Source of the DNA: Alcaligenes faecalis
GTDB taxonomy: Bacteria > Pseudomonadota > Gammaproteobacteria > Burkholderiales > Burkholderiaceae_B
Length of the DNA stretch: 64,000 nt
Assembly (NCBI RefSeq): GCF_009497775.1
Contig: NZ_CP031012.1
Coordinates: forward strand, 806,001-870,000
Direction of reading: 5' to 3'
Part shown: in pieces, positions 8,301 through 16,025 of the stretch
How positions within the stretch are numbered: position 1 is the stretch's first letter
How the letters are laid out: each line of letters opens with the position of its first letter
Translations under genes and position numbers: made by a program
Notes under the pieces: model-generated
Database searches by the model: none
Told to the model about the DNA's origin: nothing
What the model saw: only the letters and a program-made list of their open reading frames with translations

Positions 8301-11020
8301 GTGGTGGGTTCGTCGAACAGGAACAGATTGCCTTTCTTGGCAACTTTCACCTGGCTTAGACGGGTACGCGAAGCCTGGGCCAGATAAGCCGCCAGCTTCA
8401 GACGCTGCGCCTCACCGCCCGAGAGCGTGGGTACAGGTTGACCCAGTTTCAGGTAGTCCAGACCCACATCGGCCAGCGGAGCCAGGCCGGTTTGCACATC
8501 GCGCAGGCCCTCGAAAAACTCCATGGCCTGATGCACAGTCATGTCCAGCACCTCGTCAATCGAGGCGCTGCGACCAAAGTGTTCGATACGCACTTCCAGC
8601 ACTTCGGGGCGGAAGCGCTTGCCATCGCAATCCGGGCAGCGCAGGTACACATCGGACAGGAACTGCATTTCGATATGTTCAAAGCCCGTGCCACCACACG
8701 TCGGGCAGCGGCCATCGCCACTATTGAAGCTGAAGGTGCCGGGCGTGTAGCTGCGTTCTTTGGACAGCGGGGCCTGGGCAAACAGCTTGCGGATAGGGTC
8801 AAAGGCACCGACATAGCTGGCCGGGTTGGAACGGGCCGTCTTGCCGATAGGTGTCTGGTCCACCATCACCACTTCGGCAATCTGCTCGGCACCCAGCAGG
8901 GCACCGTAAGGGCCAGGGGCTTCCGTCGGTTTGCCTTGTTGTTTCAGAATGGCCGGGTAGAGGACATCCTGAATCAGCGTGGATTTGCCCGAGCCGGAGA
9001 CGCCCGTCACGCAGACCAGACGGCCCAGTGGAATGGATACGGAGATATGGCGCAGATTGTGTGCGCTGACATCTTCCAGCAGCAGGCGGGGTGTGTTCTC
9101 GGCTACCGGCATAGGGCGGGGCGATTCAATGCTCAGCTCGCCACTCAGGTAGCGGCCTGTCAGCGTTTCCGCGCCGCGCAAGGCTTGGGGTGAGCCATCA
9201 AACAGAATCTGACCACCGCGCTCGCCTGGGCCGGGGCCCATGTCCAGAATACGGTCGGCGGCCACCATCACTTGCGGGTCGTGCTCGACCACGACCAGTG
9301 TGTTGCCATTGCCGCGCAGACGGTGCATCACTTCAATAATGCGGTGCATGTCGCGCGGGTGCAGACCAATCGAAGGCTCATCCAGCACGAACAAGGTATT
9401 CACCAGTGAGGTGCCCAATGCCGTGGTCAGGTTGATACGCTGCACTTCACCACCAGACAGGGTGCGGCTTTGGCGGTCCAGAGACAAATAGGACAGGCCT
9501 ACATCGCACAGATAATCCAGGCGGGACAGGGTTTCTTTCAGGAGCAGGTCAATGGCCGCATCGCGTGCGTCGCCAAAGTGCAGACCACGGAAGAAGGTAC
9601 GTACATGCTCAATAGGCAGACGCATCAGGTCCGGGACGCTCAGGCCGGGCATGGCATCCAGTTGTTCGCGCAGCCAGTTGGAATGCACGGGCATGAAGCG
9701 TGGATAGCGGGAGTCGGCGGGGGCTGCCTGATCACCCACACGCCACAAGCTGGCTTCGGGTTTCAGACGAGAGCCCGCGCAGGCCGGGCAGGTGTTGTAG
9801 CTGCGGTATTTGGACAGCAGCACACGCACGTGCATCTTGTAGGCGCGCGATTCCAGCCAGTCGAAAAAGCGTTGTGCGCCGTACCACTGGGTTTTCCAGG
9901 CCTGATTGCCGCCTTTCCAGTCCGGGGTGCCGTTAATCACCCAGTCGCGCTCTTCCTGGCTCAAGTCCTTCCAGGGCACGCCCAGACGGACACCCGCCGC
10001 TGGGGCGTAGCGTTCCATCTCGACCTGACATTCCTTGTAGCTGGCCGTCTGCCAAGGGCGAATTGCGCCTTCCAGCAGGCTTTTGCTGGGGTCGGGAACG
10101 ACCAGACCGTAATCAATGCCCATCACGCGGCCAAAGCCACGGCAGGACTCACACGCGCCCAGGGGCGAGTTGAAGGAGAAGGTGCTGGCAACCGGCGTGC
10201 TGTATTCAATATCGCATTGGGCACAGTGCAGGCCCTGGCTGAAACGCCAGGCGGTTTCCGGGCCATCGGCACTGGCCGAGGCATATACCGTCAACTTGCC
10301 CTGGCCGTGACGCAAGGCCGCTTCGATGGCTTCCATGAAACGTTCCGGCTCTACCGTGCTGGCACGGAAGCGGTCCTGAATCACATAGAGAAGCTTTTGC
10401 TCCGTGGGGACGGCTTTGCTGCTTTTGCCCTTTTTCGTGCTGCTGCTGACCGTGATGGTCTGCGTTTCTTCGTGGTGCAGGCGGGTGTAGCCCTGCTGAT
10501 GCAGCAAAGTTTCAATTTCTTGCTGCGTGAAGTTGGCCGGAACCTTGACCGCAAAGGTCAGGACCAGACGGGGATCGTCATGGTCCTGCGCCAGCTTGCG
10601 AATCTGTTTGGCGATGCTGTCAGCATTGTCGCGGCGCACCGGCTGGGCGCACTGACGGCAATACAGCTCGCCCAGACGGGCGTACAGCAGCTTGATGTAA
10701 TCGTTCAGCTCCGTCATGGTGCCCACGGTACTGCGCGAGTTGCGCACTGGGTTCACCTGGTCAATGGCAATGGCAGGCAAGATGCCTTCAATGCGATCAA
10801 CCTGGGGCTTGTCCATGCGGTCCAGGAACTGGCGCGCATAGGGGGAGAAGGTTTCTACATAGCGCCGCTGGCCTTCCGCATACAGGGTGTCAAAGGCCAG
10901 CGAACTTTTGCCTGAGCCGGAAACGCCGGTAATAACCAATAACTCGCCCGTTTTGATACGTACATTCAGGTTTTTCAGAGTGTTCTGGCGGGCGCCAAAA
11001 ATGCGAATTTCTGAGCTCAT
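5318..11020 (-). CDS. Double-length UvrA-like ABC ATPase (tandem UvrA)
   Basis: A 1,900-residue protein, about twice normal UvrA length, made of two complete UvrA-like units. Four Walker A loops of the form GVSGSGKS lie near residues 33, 675, 1045 and 1575. Four signature motifs (LSGGEVQR, then three LSGGEAQR) lie near 522, 865, 1421 and 1763, each followed by an LDEP or FDEP Walker B. Each half keeps its zinc-type CxxC pairs, for example CAQC...CESC and CPTC...CPDC in the first and CPCC...CKDC and CPLC...CDAC in the second. UvrA scans DNA for damage in nucleotide excision repair; paralogues can act in drug resistance. The second half, with AIYGIPPTVAIEQRTSRGGR, resembles class II UvrA. ATG at 11020 is chosen because the family-like sequence MSSEIRIFGARQNTLKNL begins there; an in-frame TTG at 11080 falls in a hairpin. 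A conventional uvrA should exist elsewhere in the genome. It is followed by overlapping pabB. Confidence 0.93.
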   Translation of the reverse strand: MSSEIRIFGARQNTLKNLNVRIKTGELLVITGVSGSGKSSLAFDTLYAEGQRRYVETFSPYARQFLDRMDKPQVDRIEGILPAIAIDQVNPVRNSRSTVGTMTELNDYIKLLYARLGELYCRQCAQPVRRDNADSIAKQIRKLAQDHDDPRLVLTFAVKVPANFTQQEIETLLHQQGYTRLHHEETQTITVSSSTKKGKSSKAVPTEQKLLYVIQDRFRASTVEPERFMEAIEAALRHGQGKLTVYASASADGPETAWRFSQGLHCAQCDIEYSTPVASTFSFNSPLGACESCRGFGRVMGIDYGLVVPDPSKSLLEGAIRPWQTASYKECQVEMERYAPAAGVRLGVPWKDLSQEERDWVINGTPDWKGGNQAWKTQWYGAQRFFDWLESRAYKMHVRVLLSKYRSYNTCPACAGSRLKPEASLWRVGDQAAPADSRYPRFMPVHSNWLREQLDAMPGLSVPDLMRLPIEHVRTFFRGLHFGDARDAAIDLLLKETLSRLDYLCDVGLSYLSLDRQSRTLSGGEVQRINLTTALGTSLVNTLFVLDEPSIGLHPRDMHRIIEVMHRLRGNGNTLVVVEHDPQVMVAADRILDMGPGPGERGGQILFDGSPQALRGAETLTGRYLSGELSIESPRPMPVAENTPRLLLEDVSAHNLRHISVSIPLGRLVCVTGVSGSGKSTLIQDVLYPAILKQQGKPTEAPGPYGALLGAEQIAEVVMVDQTPIGKTARSNPASYVGAFDPIRKLFAQAPLSKERSYTPGTFSFNSGDGRCPTCGGTGFEHIEMQFLSDVYLRCPDCDGKRFRPEVLEVRIEHFGRSASIDEVLDMTVHQAMEFFEGLRDVQTGLAPLADVGLDYLKLGQPVPTLSGGEAQRLKLAAYLAQASRTRLSQVKVAKKGNLFLFDEPTTGLHFDDIARLMRAFRKLLAAGHSLLIIEHNLDLIRAADWIIDLGPEGGEHGGQLLGAGTPGDIMALPQSHTGHALKEYEQAILGKGSALFQEPEVDYQASSGGSNDGQIAILNAREHNLKNISVHIPHNTFTVVTGVSGSGKSTLAFDILFNEGQRRYLESLNAYARAIVQPAGQPDVDAIYGIPPTVAIEQRTSRGGRKSTVATMTEIHHFLRLLYVKLATQYCPDCHVPVAPQTAEQIAAQLLRDHKGEHIGLLAPLVTARKGYYTDLAKWAQGKGYTHLRVDGEFIPVNPWPRLDRYSEHTLELPVADLIIDPRHELQLRQAIREALELGHGSFSVLAPLTPSSSMSLEQRRQGQPLSNASQQHFSVKRACPCCGTSFPEPDPRMFSYNSKHGWCKDCFGTGLKLTGFDQEQTGEENSWNNGYEGEAVECPSCHGQRLNPVSLAFEWRDQSIAKLAGLPVDEAQTFFGSLNMSGREADIARDILNEIRSRLDFMHEVGLGYLALDRAAPTLSGGEAQRIRLAAQLGSNLQGVCYVLDEPTIGLHPRDNQILLNAMARLEGNGNTLVVVEHDEDTIRRAQHIIDMGPGAGKRGGEVIAQGTLAEIEANPNSLTGRYLREPLKHPMQARRPVQADAPMLTVHDASLHNLNKVQAGIPLGKLSLVTGVSGSGKSTFARDVLLDNLQRVVGSKEKPVWQGCSSISGWESLDRVLEVDQTPIGKTPRSCPATYIGFWDEVRKLFANTNDARLRGWSASRFSFNTGDGRCPLCEGQGMRTLEMSFLPDVKVPCDACHGQRFNPETLAVTWRDVSAGQLLQMDVDEAVEYFAAHPKILRPLQLMQSVGLGYLTLGQPSPTLSGGEAQRVKLVSELVKARLDEGLTRTGRAYKAPHTLYVLDEPSVGLSMADVEKLIVVLHRLVDAGHTVLVIEHNLDLIAEADWIVDLGPEGGSGGGRLVVQGTPDQVQANHASHTGMALAEFLKEHGACMADLKTD

Positions 11021-11070
11021 GGCAAGGTCGGCTTTCTGGAGAGGGCAGGGTAGGGAAGCGGCAGCGAAAA

Positions 11071-11087
11071 GGCCTGTCAAACAGGCC
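11071..11087 (-). other. Attenuator-like hairpin in the uvrA-like leader
   Basis: On the minus strand GGCCTGT-TTG-ACAGGCC forms a perfect 7-bp stem with a 3-nt loop, followed directly by TTTTC. This is the layout of a weak intrinsic terminator or attenuator, about 50 nt upstream of the uvrA-like start codon. No leader peptide or alternative structure was identified, so its role is open. Confidence 0.35.
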
Positions 11088-11149
11088 CCATGCGCCAGTG
11101 AGAGCGGTACATGCCAGCAAGGTGTTGCCAGGGATGCACACTCTAGCCT

Positions 11150-11178
11150 TTGTATCTTAACGCGGATTACGGTAGAAT
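11150..11178 (+). promoter_or_regulatory. Candidate sigma-70 promoter for the small basic ORF
   Basis: TTGTAT at 11150-11155 and TAGAAT at 11173-11178 are separated by 17 nt, upstream of the 42-residue ORF that starts at 11246. The -10 is a good match (5 of 6) and the -35 poor (3 of 6). This is a sequence guess only. Confidence 0.3.
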
Positions 11179-11245
11179 TTCTGGTTAGCTATTGCGCTTT
11201 TGTCGGGATCATCCGGCAGGGCTTACATTAAGATCGGAGATCACC

Positions 11246-11374
11246 ATGGCGGAAATCAAACGCACTCGCCGCAACACGCTGGAGCGTCGTTGCCTGGGTA
11301 AAGCATTCAAACGTCTGTTTGTTCGCGCACCCAAGGGCGTTTTCAAAATGCTGGAAAAGGTCAAGCGCGTCTAA
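11246..11374 (+). CDS. Small highly basic protein, 42 residues, unknown function
   Basis: ATG at 11246 is preceded by CGGAGATCACC, a plausible ribosome-binding site, and the frame ends 42 codons later. The product starts MAEIKRTRRNTLERRCLGKA and ends KMLEKVKRV. About one third of its residues are Lys or Arg, with one cysteine and no membrane segment. A strong hairpin terminator begins 65 nt after the stop, so the ORF sits in its own small transcription unit between the divergent uvrA-like gene and the glycosyltransferase. I do not recognise a family. The charge would suit nucleic-acid or ribosome contact, but that is inference. The own RBS and terminator are the main support that it is a gene. 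Confidence 0.55.
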   Translation: MAEIKRTRRNTLERRCLGKAFKRLFVRAPKGVFKMLEKVKRV

Positions 11375-11439
11375 GTGCCTGGCTTGAGCGGTGTACAAGC
11401 AGAAATCTGATTTTTCAGCTTGAAATCACACCCAGCAGC

Positions 11440-11471
11440 AAAAAAACCACAGGCAAGCCTGTGGTTTTTTT
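11440..11471 (+). terminator. Intrinsic terminator after the small basic ORF
   Basis: AAAAAACCACAGGC-AA-GCCTGTGGTTTTTT is a perfect inverted repeat flanked by A and T runs, so it can work on both strands. It separates the 42-residue ORF from the glycosyltransferase. Confidence 0.9.
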
Positions 11472-11625
11472 GTGCGCGTTTGATTTTGCTTCGGGTTTGC
11501 CAGGAGCCCTGCAGATAGTGTGCTGCACAGCGCTGTGCTTGCCTTATGATAGTGTCATCCTGATGCAGATTTAAGTTGCTGCCCGTAACAATAATCAAAA
11601 CAGTGGTTTATGGGGACACCCGCGT

Positions 11626-12549
11626 ATGGAATGGCGCCATTTGTTCACCGTCCTGACACCCAGTTATAACCGCGCTCATACCCTGGAGCGCGTTTACCGT
11701 TCCTTATGCGAGCAAACCTGCCAGGACTTCGAGTGGGTTGTCGTTGACGATGGTTCCACAGACGGGACGCGGGAACTGGTGCAGGGCTGGCAGCAGCAGG
11801 CCTCTTTTCCGATTCAGTACGCCTGGCAGGAAAATCGTCACAAGAAGGCGGCTTTCAATCACGGCGTGGCTCTGGCTCAAGGTGAGCTGGTCGTTGCGTT
11901 GGATAGTGATGACACCTTGCTGGTCAATGCGCTCTACGATATGGCGCAGATCTGGGCCGACATCCCGGTCTCAGAGCGGGCGGGCTATGCAGGCATTACG
12001 GGCCTGTGTGTGCGCCCGGATGGCAAGGTCGTTGGGGACATGTTTCCCCAGGATGTTTTTGATGCCAGCTCTCTGGACATGAGCTTTCGCTACCACGTGC
12101 GGGGCGAGAAGTTTGGCTGCTTGAGTACCGCCGTGCTGCGCAAGTTTCCCTTTCCCGATCAGATCGAAGGCTTTGTCCCTGAAAGTCTGGTGTGGCGGGC
12201 GATTGCCCGTGCGGGCTACAAGAACCGCTTTGTGAATACCGTCTTCCGCGTCTATCACGACAGCCCGGACTCTTTGTCGGTGCAAGGCAAGACCAGCCAG
12301 CAACATGCCCTGGGTTTGTGGCTGCTGGCGCAGGATACGGTGGTGAAGTGTCTGCCCTGGTTTCGCTACGAGCCCAAGGCTTTCCTGATGGCTGCCGCGC
12401 GTTACACCCGCTTTGGGCTGCACCTGCGCGCCAGTGGGCGCAAGCCACCCACTGGTTACGGCCTGAAGGGGATAGCTTCCTATATGCTGGTGGGCTTGAT
12501 GTGGCCAGTAGGGCTTGCTTTGTATCTGCGTGATAAGCAGCGGGCCTAA
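11626..12549 (+). CDS. Family 2 glycosyltransferase
   Basis: A 307-residue GT-A fold protein. FTVLTPSYNRAHTLERVYRS at residues 7-26 and VVVDDGSTDGTRELV (about 37-51) are the usual nucleotide-sugar binding start. LVVALDSDDTLLVNAL (about 88-103) provides the DxD-type metal site. GFVPESLVWRAIARAGY further on resembles the ED-like acceptor region of GT2 enzymes. The last 60 residues contain one hydrophobic stretch near the C terminus (YMLVGLMWPVGLALYL), which may anchor it to the inner membrane. Such enzymes add sugars to surface polysaccharides or lipids; donor and acceptor are unknown. It stands alone, not in a polysaccharide cluster, with GGGGA about 10 nt upstream of the ATG. Confidence 0.88.
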   Translation: MEWRHLFTVLTPSYNRAHTLERVYRSLCEQTCQDFEWVVVDDGSTDGTRELVQGWQQQASFPIQYAWQENRHKKAAFNHGVALAQGELVVALDSDDTLLVNALYDMAQIWADIPVSERAGYAGITGLCVRPDGKVVGDMFPQDVFDASSLDMSFRYHVRGEKFGCLSTAVLRKFPFPDQIEGFVPESLVWRAIARAGYKNRFVNTVFRVYHDSPDSLSVQGKTSQQHALGLWLLAQDTVVKCLPWFRYEPKAFLMAAARYTRFGLHLRASGRKPPTGYGLKGIASYMLVGLMWPVGLALYLRDKQRA

Positions 12550-12668
12550 GGTTATGGGTATCTAGCCAGTACAGGGAGGGGGCTCGCCTCAGAGCGGCAG
12601 GTAGGTCGGTGTCAAAAAACGGCCCCCACGGTTTTTACATCAGATCCGGGCAAGTGAGCTGGATACGA

Positions 12669-13169
12669 TCAGTGCAGGGTGTGGCCGTGCACACCGGGTT
12701 CCGGACTGTCATCATCGTCCTCGTCGTCGTCTTCATCCGTATCGTCTTCGGCGGCGAAGGCATCTTCGCTCAGGGCGAAAGGCAGCAGTTCTTCCAGGGT
12801 TTCGGTCCAGGCGACTTCCTCGCCTTCTTCGTCCACTTTGATAAAGCGCACGGGCTCGGCATCGCTTAACTGGATGGCCCACAGGTAACGGCAGGCGTAG
12901 ACAGCATTGTCTTTGGGGTCCAGACCGCCGCGGTTGCCCACGATGCGGGCTTGTTCGCCGCCTACCTGCACAATCGTGAATTCGCTTTCGTCTTCATTCT
13001 TGTCCAGAGGCATGGCAAAGATGACCCATTCAAAGCCGGTTTCTTCCGCGCCCACGATCTCGGCCAGGACGGCGCGACCCAGGTAGGCGCTCAACGCATC
13101 GGCGGTGCGGCCCAGGGTTTCGATCTCTTCGGTGGTAAATACAAGTTCAGGGGCGTCAGGTGTGGACAT
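12669..13169 (-). CDS. Hypothetical protein with acidic C-terminal tail
   Basis: A 166-residue cytoplasmic-type protein with no signal peptide or membrane segment. The first 125 residues look globular (for example FEWVIFAMPLDKNEDESEFT and VGGEQARIVGNRGGLDPKDN). The tail from about residue 137 is a run of Asp and Glu (EDDTDEDDDEDDDD) ending in the His-containing GVHGHTLH. I do not recognise the family. The gene is convergent with the glycosyltransferase and divergent from ettA, so it is probably monocistronic. The 119 nt between it and the glycosyltransferase show no convincing terminator. A DNA- or metal-mimicking role for the acidic tail would be speculation. Confidence 0.75.
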   Translation of the reverse strand: MSTPDAPELVFTTEEIETLGRTADALSAYLGRAVLAEIVGAEETGFEWVIFAMPLDKNEDESEFTIVQVGGEQARIVGNRGGLDPKDNAVYACRYLWAIQLSDAEPVRFIKVDEEGEEVAWTETLEELLPFALSEDAFAAEDDTDEDDDEDDDDSPEPGVHGHTLH

Positions 13170-13331
13170 GGCGTTTTTGGATTGTCAGCAAAAGTGAGTA
13201 TATTACCTGAGACAGGCCTGCACTCAGGCCGGGTGTTTCGTTCTGGACCCGACAGAAGCGCACCTTTTGGGCGCCAAACGCCTACAATCCCAGTTTTCCG
13301 AACACGACCTGTTTTTCCTTTTTAGGTTTAT

Positions 13332-15005
13332 ATGGCTCAATACGTTTATTCGATGAACCGCGTGGGCAAAATCGTGCCGCCCAAGCGGCAGATTCTGCGC
13401 AATATCTCCTTGTCTTTTTTTCCAGGTGCCAAGATCGGTGTACTGGGCCTGAACGGCTCGGGTAAATCCACCTTGCTCAAGATCATGGCCGGGGTAGATA
13501 CCGAGATCGAGGGCGAAGCCGTCCCCATGGCGGGGATCAAAATCGGTTACCTGCCACAAGAACCTCAACTGAATCCCGAACACAGCGTGCGCGAAGCCGT
13601 GCAGGCTGGTTTGGGTCAGGTGTTCGAGGCGCGTCAGCGTCTGGAACAGGTCTACGCCGAATACGCCGAGCCTGATGCGGACTTTGACGCACTGGCTGCC
13701 GAGCAGGCCGAGCTGGAATCCATTATTGCCGCCGCCGCGACCAGCGGTGCTGATGACATCGAAACCCAGATGGAAATTGCAGCTGATGCGCTGCGTTTGC
13801 CACCTTGGGATGCCTCCATTGCCAACCTGTCCGGTGGTGAAAAGCGCCGCGTGGCCCTGTGCCAGTTGCTGCTGTCCAAGCCCGATATGTTGCTGCTGGA
13901 CGAGCCAACCAACCACCTGGACGCGGAAAGTGTGGACTGGCTGGAAGTGTTCCTGCGCCAGTTCCCCGGCACTGTTGTGGCGGTGACCCACGATCGTTAC
14001 TTCCTGGACAACGCTGCTGAGTGGATTCTGGAACTGGACCGTGGCCACGGTATCCCCTGGAAGGGCAACTACAGCTCCTGGCTGGAGCAGAAGGACGACC
14101 GTCTGAAGCAGGAAGAGGCTTCGGAAAGTGCTCGTCAGCGCACCATCAAGAAAGAGCTGGAGTGGGTACGTCAGAACCCCAAGGGACGTCAGGCCAAAGC
14201 CAAGGCCCGTCTGGCCCGCTTCGAGGAACTGTCCTCGCACGAATACCAGAAGCGCAACGAAACCCAGGAAATCTTTATTCCGGTGGCCGAGCGTCTGGGT
14301 AATGAAGTTATTGAATTTGAAAACGTCAGCAAGGGCTATGGCGACCGCCTCTTGATCGATAACCTGAGCTTCAAGGTGCCTGCCGGTGCCATCGTCGGGA
14401 TTATTGGTCCTAACGGTGCGGGTAAGTCCACTTTGTTCCGCATGCTGGCTGGTAAAGAGCAGCCTGATTCCGGTACGGTCAAACTGGGCCAAACCGTCAA
14501 GCTGGCTTATGTAGACCAGTCGCGTGATGCGCTGGCCAACGAGAAAACCGTGTTTGATGCGATTGCCGACGGCGCAGACCTGCTGACCGTAGGTCGCTTT
14601 GAAATGCCCTCGCGTGCATACCTGGGCCGCTTCAACTTCAAGGGCGCGGATCAGAACAAGATCGTGGGCAATCTGTCCGGCGGGGAGCGCGGTCGTCTGC
14701 ACCTGGCCAAGACCCTGATTGCCGGTGGTAACGTCTTGCTGCTGGACGAACCGTCCAACGACCTGGACGTGGAAACTCTGCGTGCCCTGGAAGATGCCTT
14801 GCTGGAGTTTGCCGGCTCGGTCATGGTGATCAGTCACGATCGCTGGTTCCTGGACCGTATCGCCACCCACATTCTGGCTTTTGAGGGTGACTCGGAAGTC
14901 GTATTCTTTGATGGCAACTATCAGGAATACGAAGCAGACAAGAAGAAACGTCTGGGCGAAGATGCTGCCAAACCCCGTCGTATCCGCTACAAATCCCTGA
15001 AATAA
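13332..15005 (+). CDS. ettA: Energy-dependent translational throttle protein EttA (ABC-F)
   Basis: A 557-residue ABC-F protein with two ATP-binding domains and no membrane part. Walker A loops GLNGSGKSTLLKIMAG (near residue 38) and GPNGAGKSTLFRMLAG (near 358) and signatures LSGGEKRRVALCQLL (near 165) and LSGGERGRLHLAKTL (near 447) are intact, each with LLLDEP. The interdomain arm region with KGRQAKAKARLARFEEL (near 280) is typical of EttA. The N terminus MAQYVYSMNRVGKIVPPKRQ also matches EttA rather than Uup. EttA binds the ribosomal E site and gates entry into elongation according to the ADP/ATP ratio. It is followed 10 nt later by the isochorismatase-like gene, probably one transcript. Confidence 0.96.
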   Translation: MAQYVYSMNRVGKIVPPKRQILRNISLSFFPGAKIGVLGLNGSGKSTLLKIMAGVDTEIEGEAVPMAGIKIGYLPQEPQLNPEHSVREAVQAGLGQVFEARQRLEQVYAEYAEPDADFDALAAEQAELESIIAAAATSGADDIETQMEIAADALRLPPWDASIANLSGGEKRRVALCQLLLSKPDMLLLDEPTNHLDAESVDWLEVFLRQFPGTVVAVTHDRYFLDNAAEWILELDRGHGIPWKGNYSSWLEQKDDRLKQEEASESARQRTIKKELEWVRQNPKGRQAKAKARLARFEELSSHEYQKRNETQEIFIPVAERLGNEVIEFENVSKGYGDRLLIDNLSFKVPAGAIVGIIGPNGAGKSTLFRMLAGKEQPDSGTVKLGQTVKLAYVDQSRDALANEKTVFDAIADGADLLTVGRFEMPSRAYLGRFNFKGADQNKIVGNLSGGERGRLHLAKTLIAGGNVLLLDEPSNDLDVETLRALEDALLEFAGSVMVISHDRWFLDRIATHILAFEGDSEVVFFDGNYQEYEADKKKRLGEDAAKPRRIRYKSLK

Positions 15006-15015
15006 GGAAAGTGCC

Positions 15016-15552
15016 ATGCCTGTGCTCAATGCTCACCAGTCTTTCGTCTTGATTGTTGATATGCAAACGGGCTTGTTGCCCGCCATTGCAGACCACCAAG
15101 CCTTGGTCGAACGGGCCGGGAAATTGGCACAGGCGGCTCGACTTTTAGGGGTGCCGGTTCTGGCAACCGAGCACTGGGCCGAGAAAATCGGCCCAACAGA
15201 TCCGGCCCTGTTGCCGCATGTAGACAAAGTGCTGCATAAAACCCACTTCGATGCCACGCGCGAAGCCGATTTTGTGCCCGCTTTGCCTGTCGGACGCACA
15301 CGCGTCTTGTTACTGGGTACAGAGTCTCATGTGTGTGTGTTACAAACTGGCCTGGGTCTGATGGAGCGTGGTTACGAGCCGGTGCTGGTCGGAGATTGTG
15401 TAGGCTCGCGCCATCCCGAGTCCCGTCAGGCGGCCTGGGATCGCTGGGCGATGCATGGACTGGAGCGCGTTAGCGCCGAAATGGCCATGTTTGAATGGCT
15501 GGAAACACCGGCCAATCCTGCATTCAAGCAGGTTCTGGCCTTGATCAAATAA
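15016..15552 (+). CDS. Isochorismatase-family cysteine hydrolase
   Basis: A 178-residue protein with the expected Asp-Lys-Cys triad: Asp in LIVDMQTGLLPAI (about residues 12-24), Lys in DKVLHKTHFDA (about 71-81) and Cys in LLGTESHVCVLQTGLGL (about 98-114). It resembles the YcaC branch, cytoplasmic hydrolases of small amides or related substrates whose physiological substrate is often unknown. It is only 10 nt after ettA, with GGAAAG before the ATG, so expression is probably linked to ettA without an obvious functional tie. A role in isochorismate metabolism is unlikely without partner genes. Confidence 0.85.
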   Translation: MPVLNAHQSFVLIVDMQTGLLPAIADHQALVERAGKLAQAARLLGVPVLATEHWAEKIGPTDPALLPHVDKVLHKTHFDATREADFVPALPVGRTRVLLLGTESHVCVLQTGLGLMERGYEPVLVGDCVGSRHPESRQAAWDRWAMHGLERVSAEMAMFEWLETPANPAFKQVLALIK

Positions 15553-15677
15553 ACTGAACAAAAGCTGAATTACATCTGTTGCGTTGCCTAACAATAGGGT
15601 CTGGACTAATCGGCTCCAGAGGGTGAAGATAGACTTTAATGCCGTGTTAAGCACGGATACTTCACGGAGGTTTACGG

Positions 15678-15905
15678 ATGAAAATGACGACTATCACTAA
15701 AGTGGGTATGGCCACGGTTCTGGCCGTCGTGATGGCGGGCTGCTCTTCCTGGGATGGCATGAGCAAACGTCAAAAAGGTGCCGTAACCGGCGCGGGTCTG
15801 GGTGGTGTTGCCGGTGCAGTAATTACTGATGGCGGCATTCTGGGTACGGTCGGTGGCGCTGCGATTGGTGGCGTAATCGGCGATCAGGTCGGCAAGAACC
15901 GCTAA
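15678..15905 (+). CDS. OsmB-like glycine-zipper lipoprotein
   Basis: A 75-residue protein with an N-terminal signal ending in the lipobox MAGC (Cys at residue 21). The mature part has the glycine-zipper pattern GAGLGGVAGAVITDGG and GGAAIGGVIGDQVGK, very close to my recollection of E. coli OsmB. It is expected to be exported, lipidated and held at the outer membrane. OsmB-type proteins respond to osmotic or envelope stress. The ATG follows GGAGG at a good distance, and a 12-bp terminator lies 40 nt after the stop, so it is a monocistronic unit. Confidence 0.85.
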   Translation: MKMTTITKVGMATVLAVVMAGCSSWDGMSKRQKGAVTGAGLGGVAGAVITDGGILGTVGGAAIGGVIGDQVGKNR

Positions 15906-15943
15906 ATTCAAATTTTCTGTATGAGCTGAACGCTCATCGGAAT

Positions 15944-15990
15944 AAAGCCTCAAAGCTTGGGACAGGAGTCCTGGCTTTGAGGCTTTTTTT
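15944..15990 (+). terminator. Strong terminator after the OsmB-like gene
   Basis: AAAGCCTCAAAGC and GCTTTGAGGCTTT pair perfectly across a 17-nt loop and are followed by more T residues. It lies between convergent genes (OsmB-like on plus, Rieske oxygenase on minus) and may serve both. Confidence 0.88.
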
Positions 15991-16025
15991 ATGGGTTCGA
16001 GTATCAGCTGAGCGGTTCTTATGCC

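Noticed and set aside
11021..11080. In-frame TTG at 11080 as start of the UvrA-like protein
   Set aside because: It adds 20 residues without family similarity, lies in the hairpin and lacks a clear ribosome-binding site; ATG at 11020 begins the family-like sequence.
11071..11087. Possible LexA (SOS) box CTGT...ACAG upstream of the tandem UvrA
   Set aside because: The half-sites are 3 nt apart (CTGT-CAA-ACAG), whereas a LexA box needs 8 nt between them; the element is better read as a short hairpin.
12550..12668. A/T-flanked segment with AAAAAACGG and ACGGTTTTT between the convergent glycosyltransferase and acidic-tail genes
   Set aside because: The inner bases do not pair (CGG against CGG), so it does not form a stable terminator hairpin.
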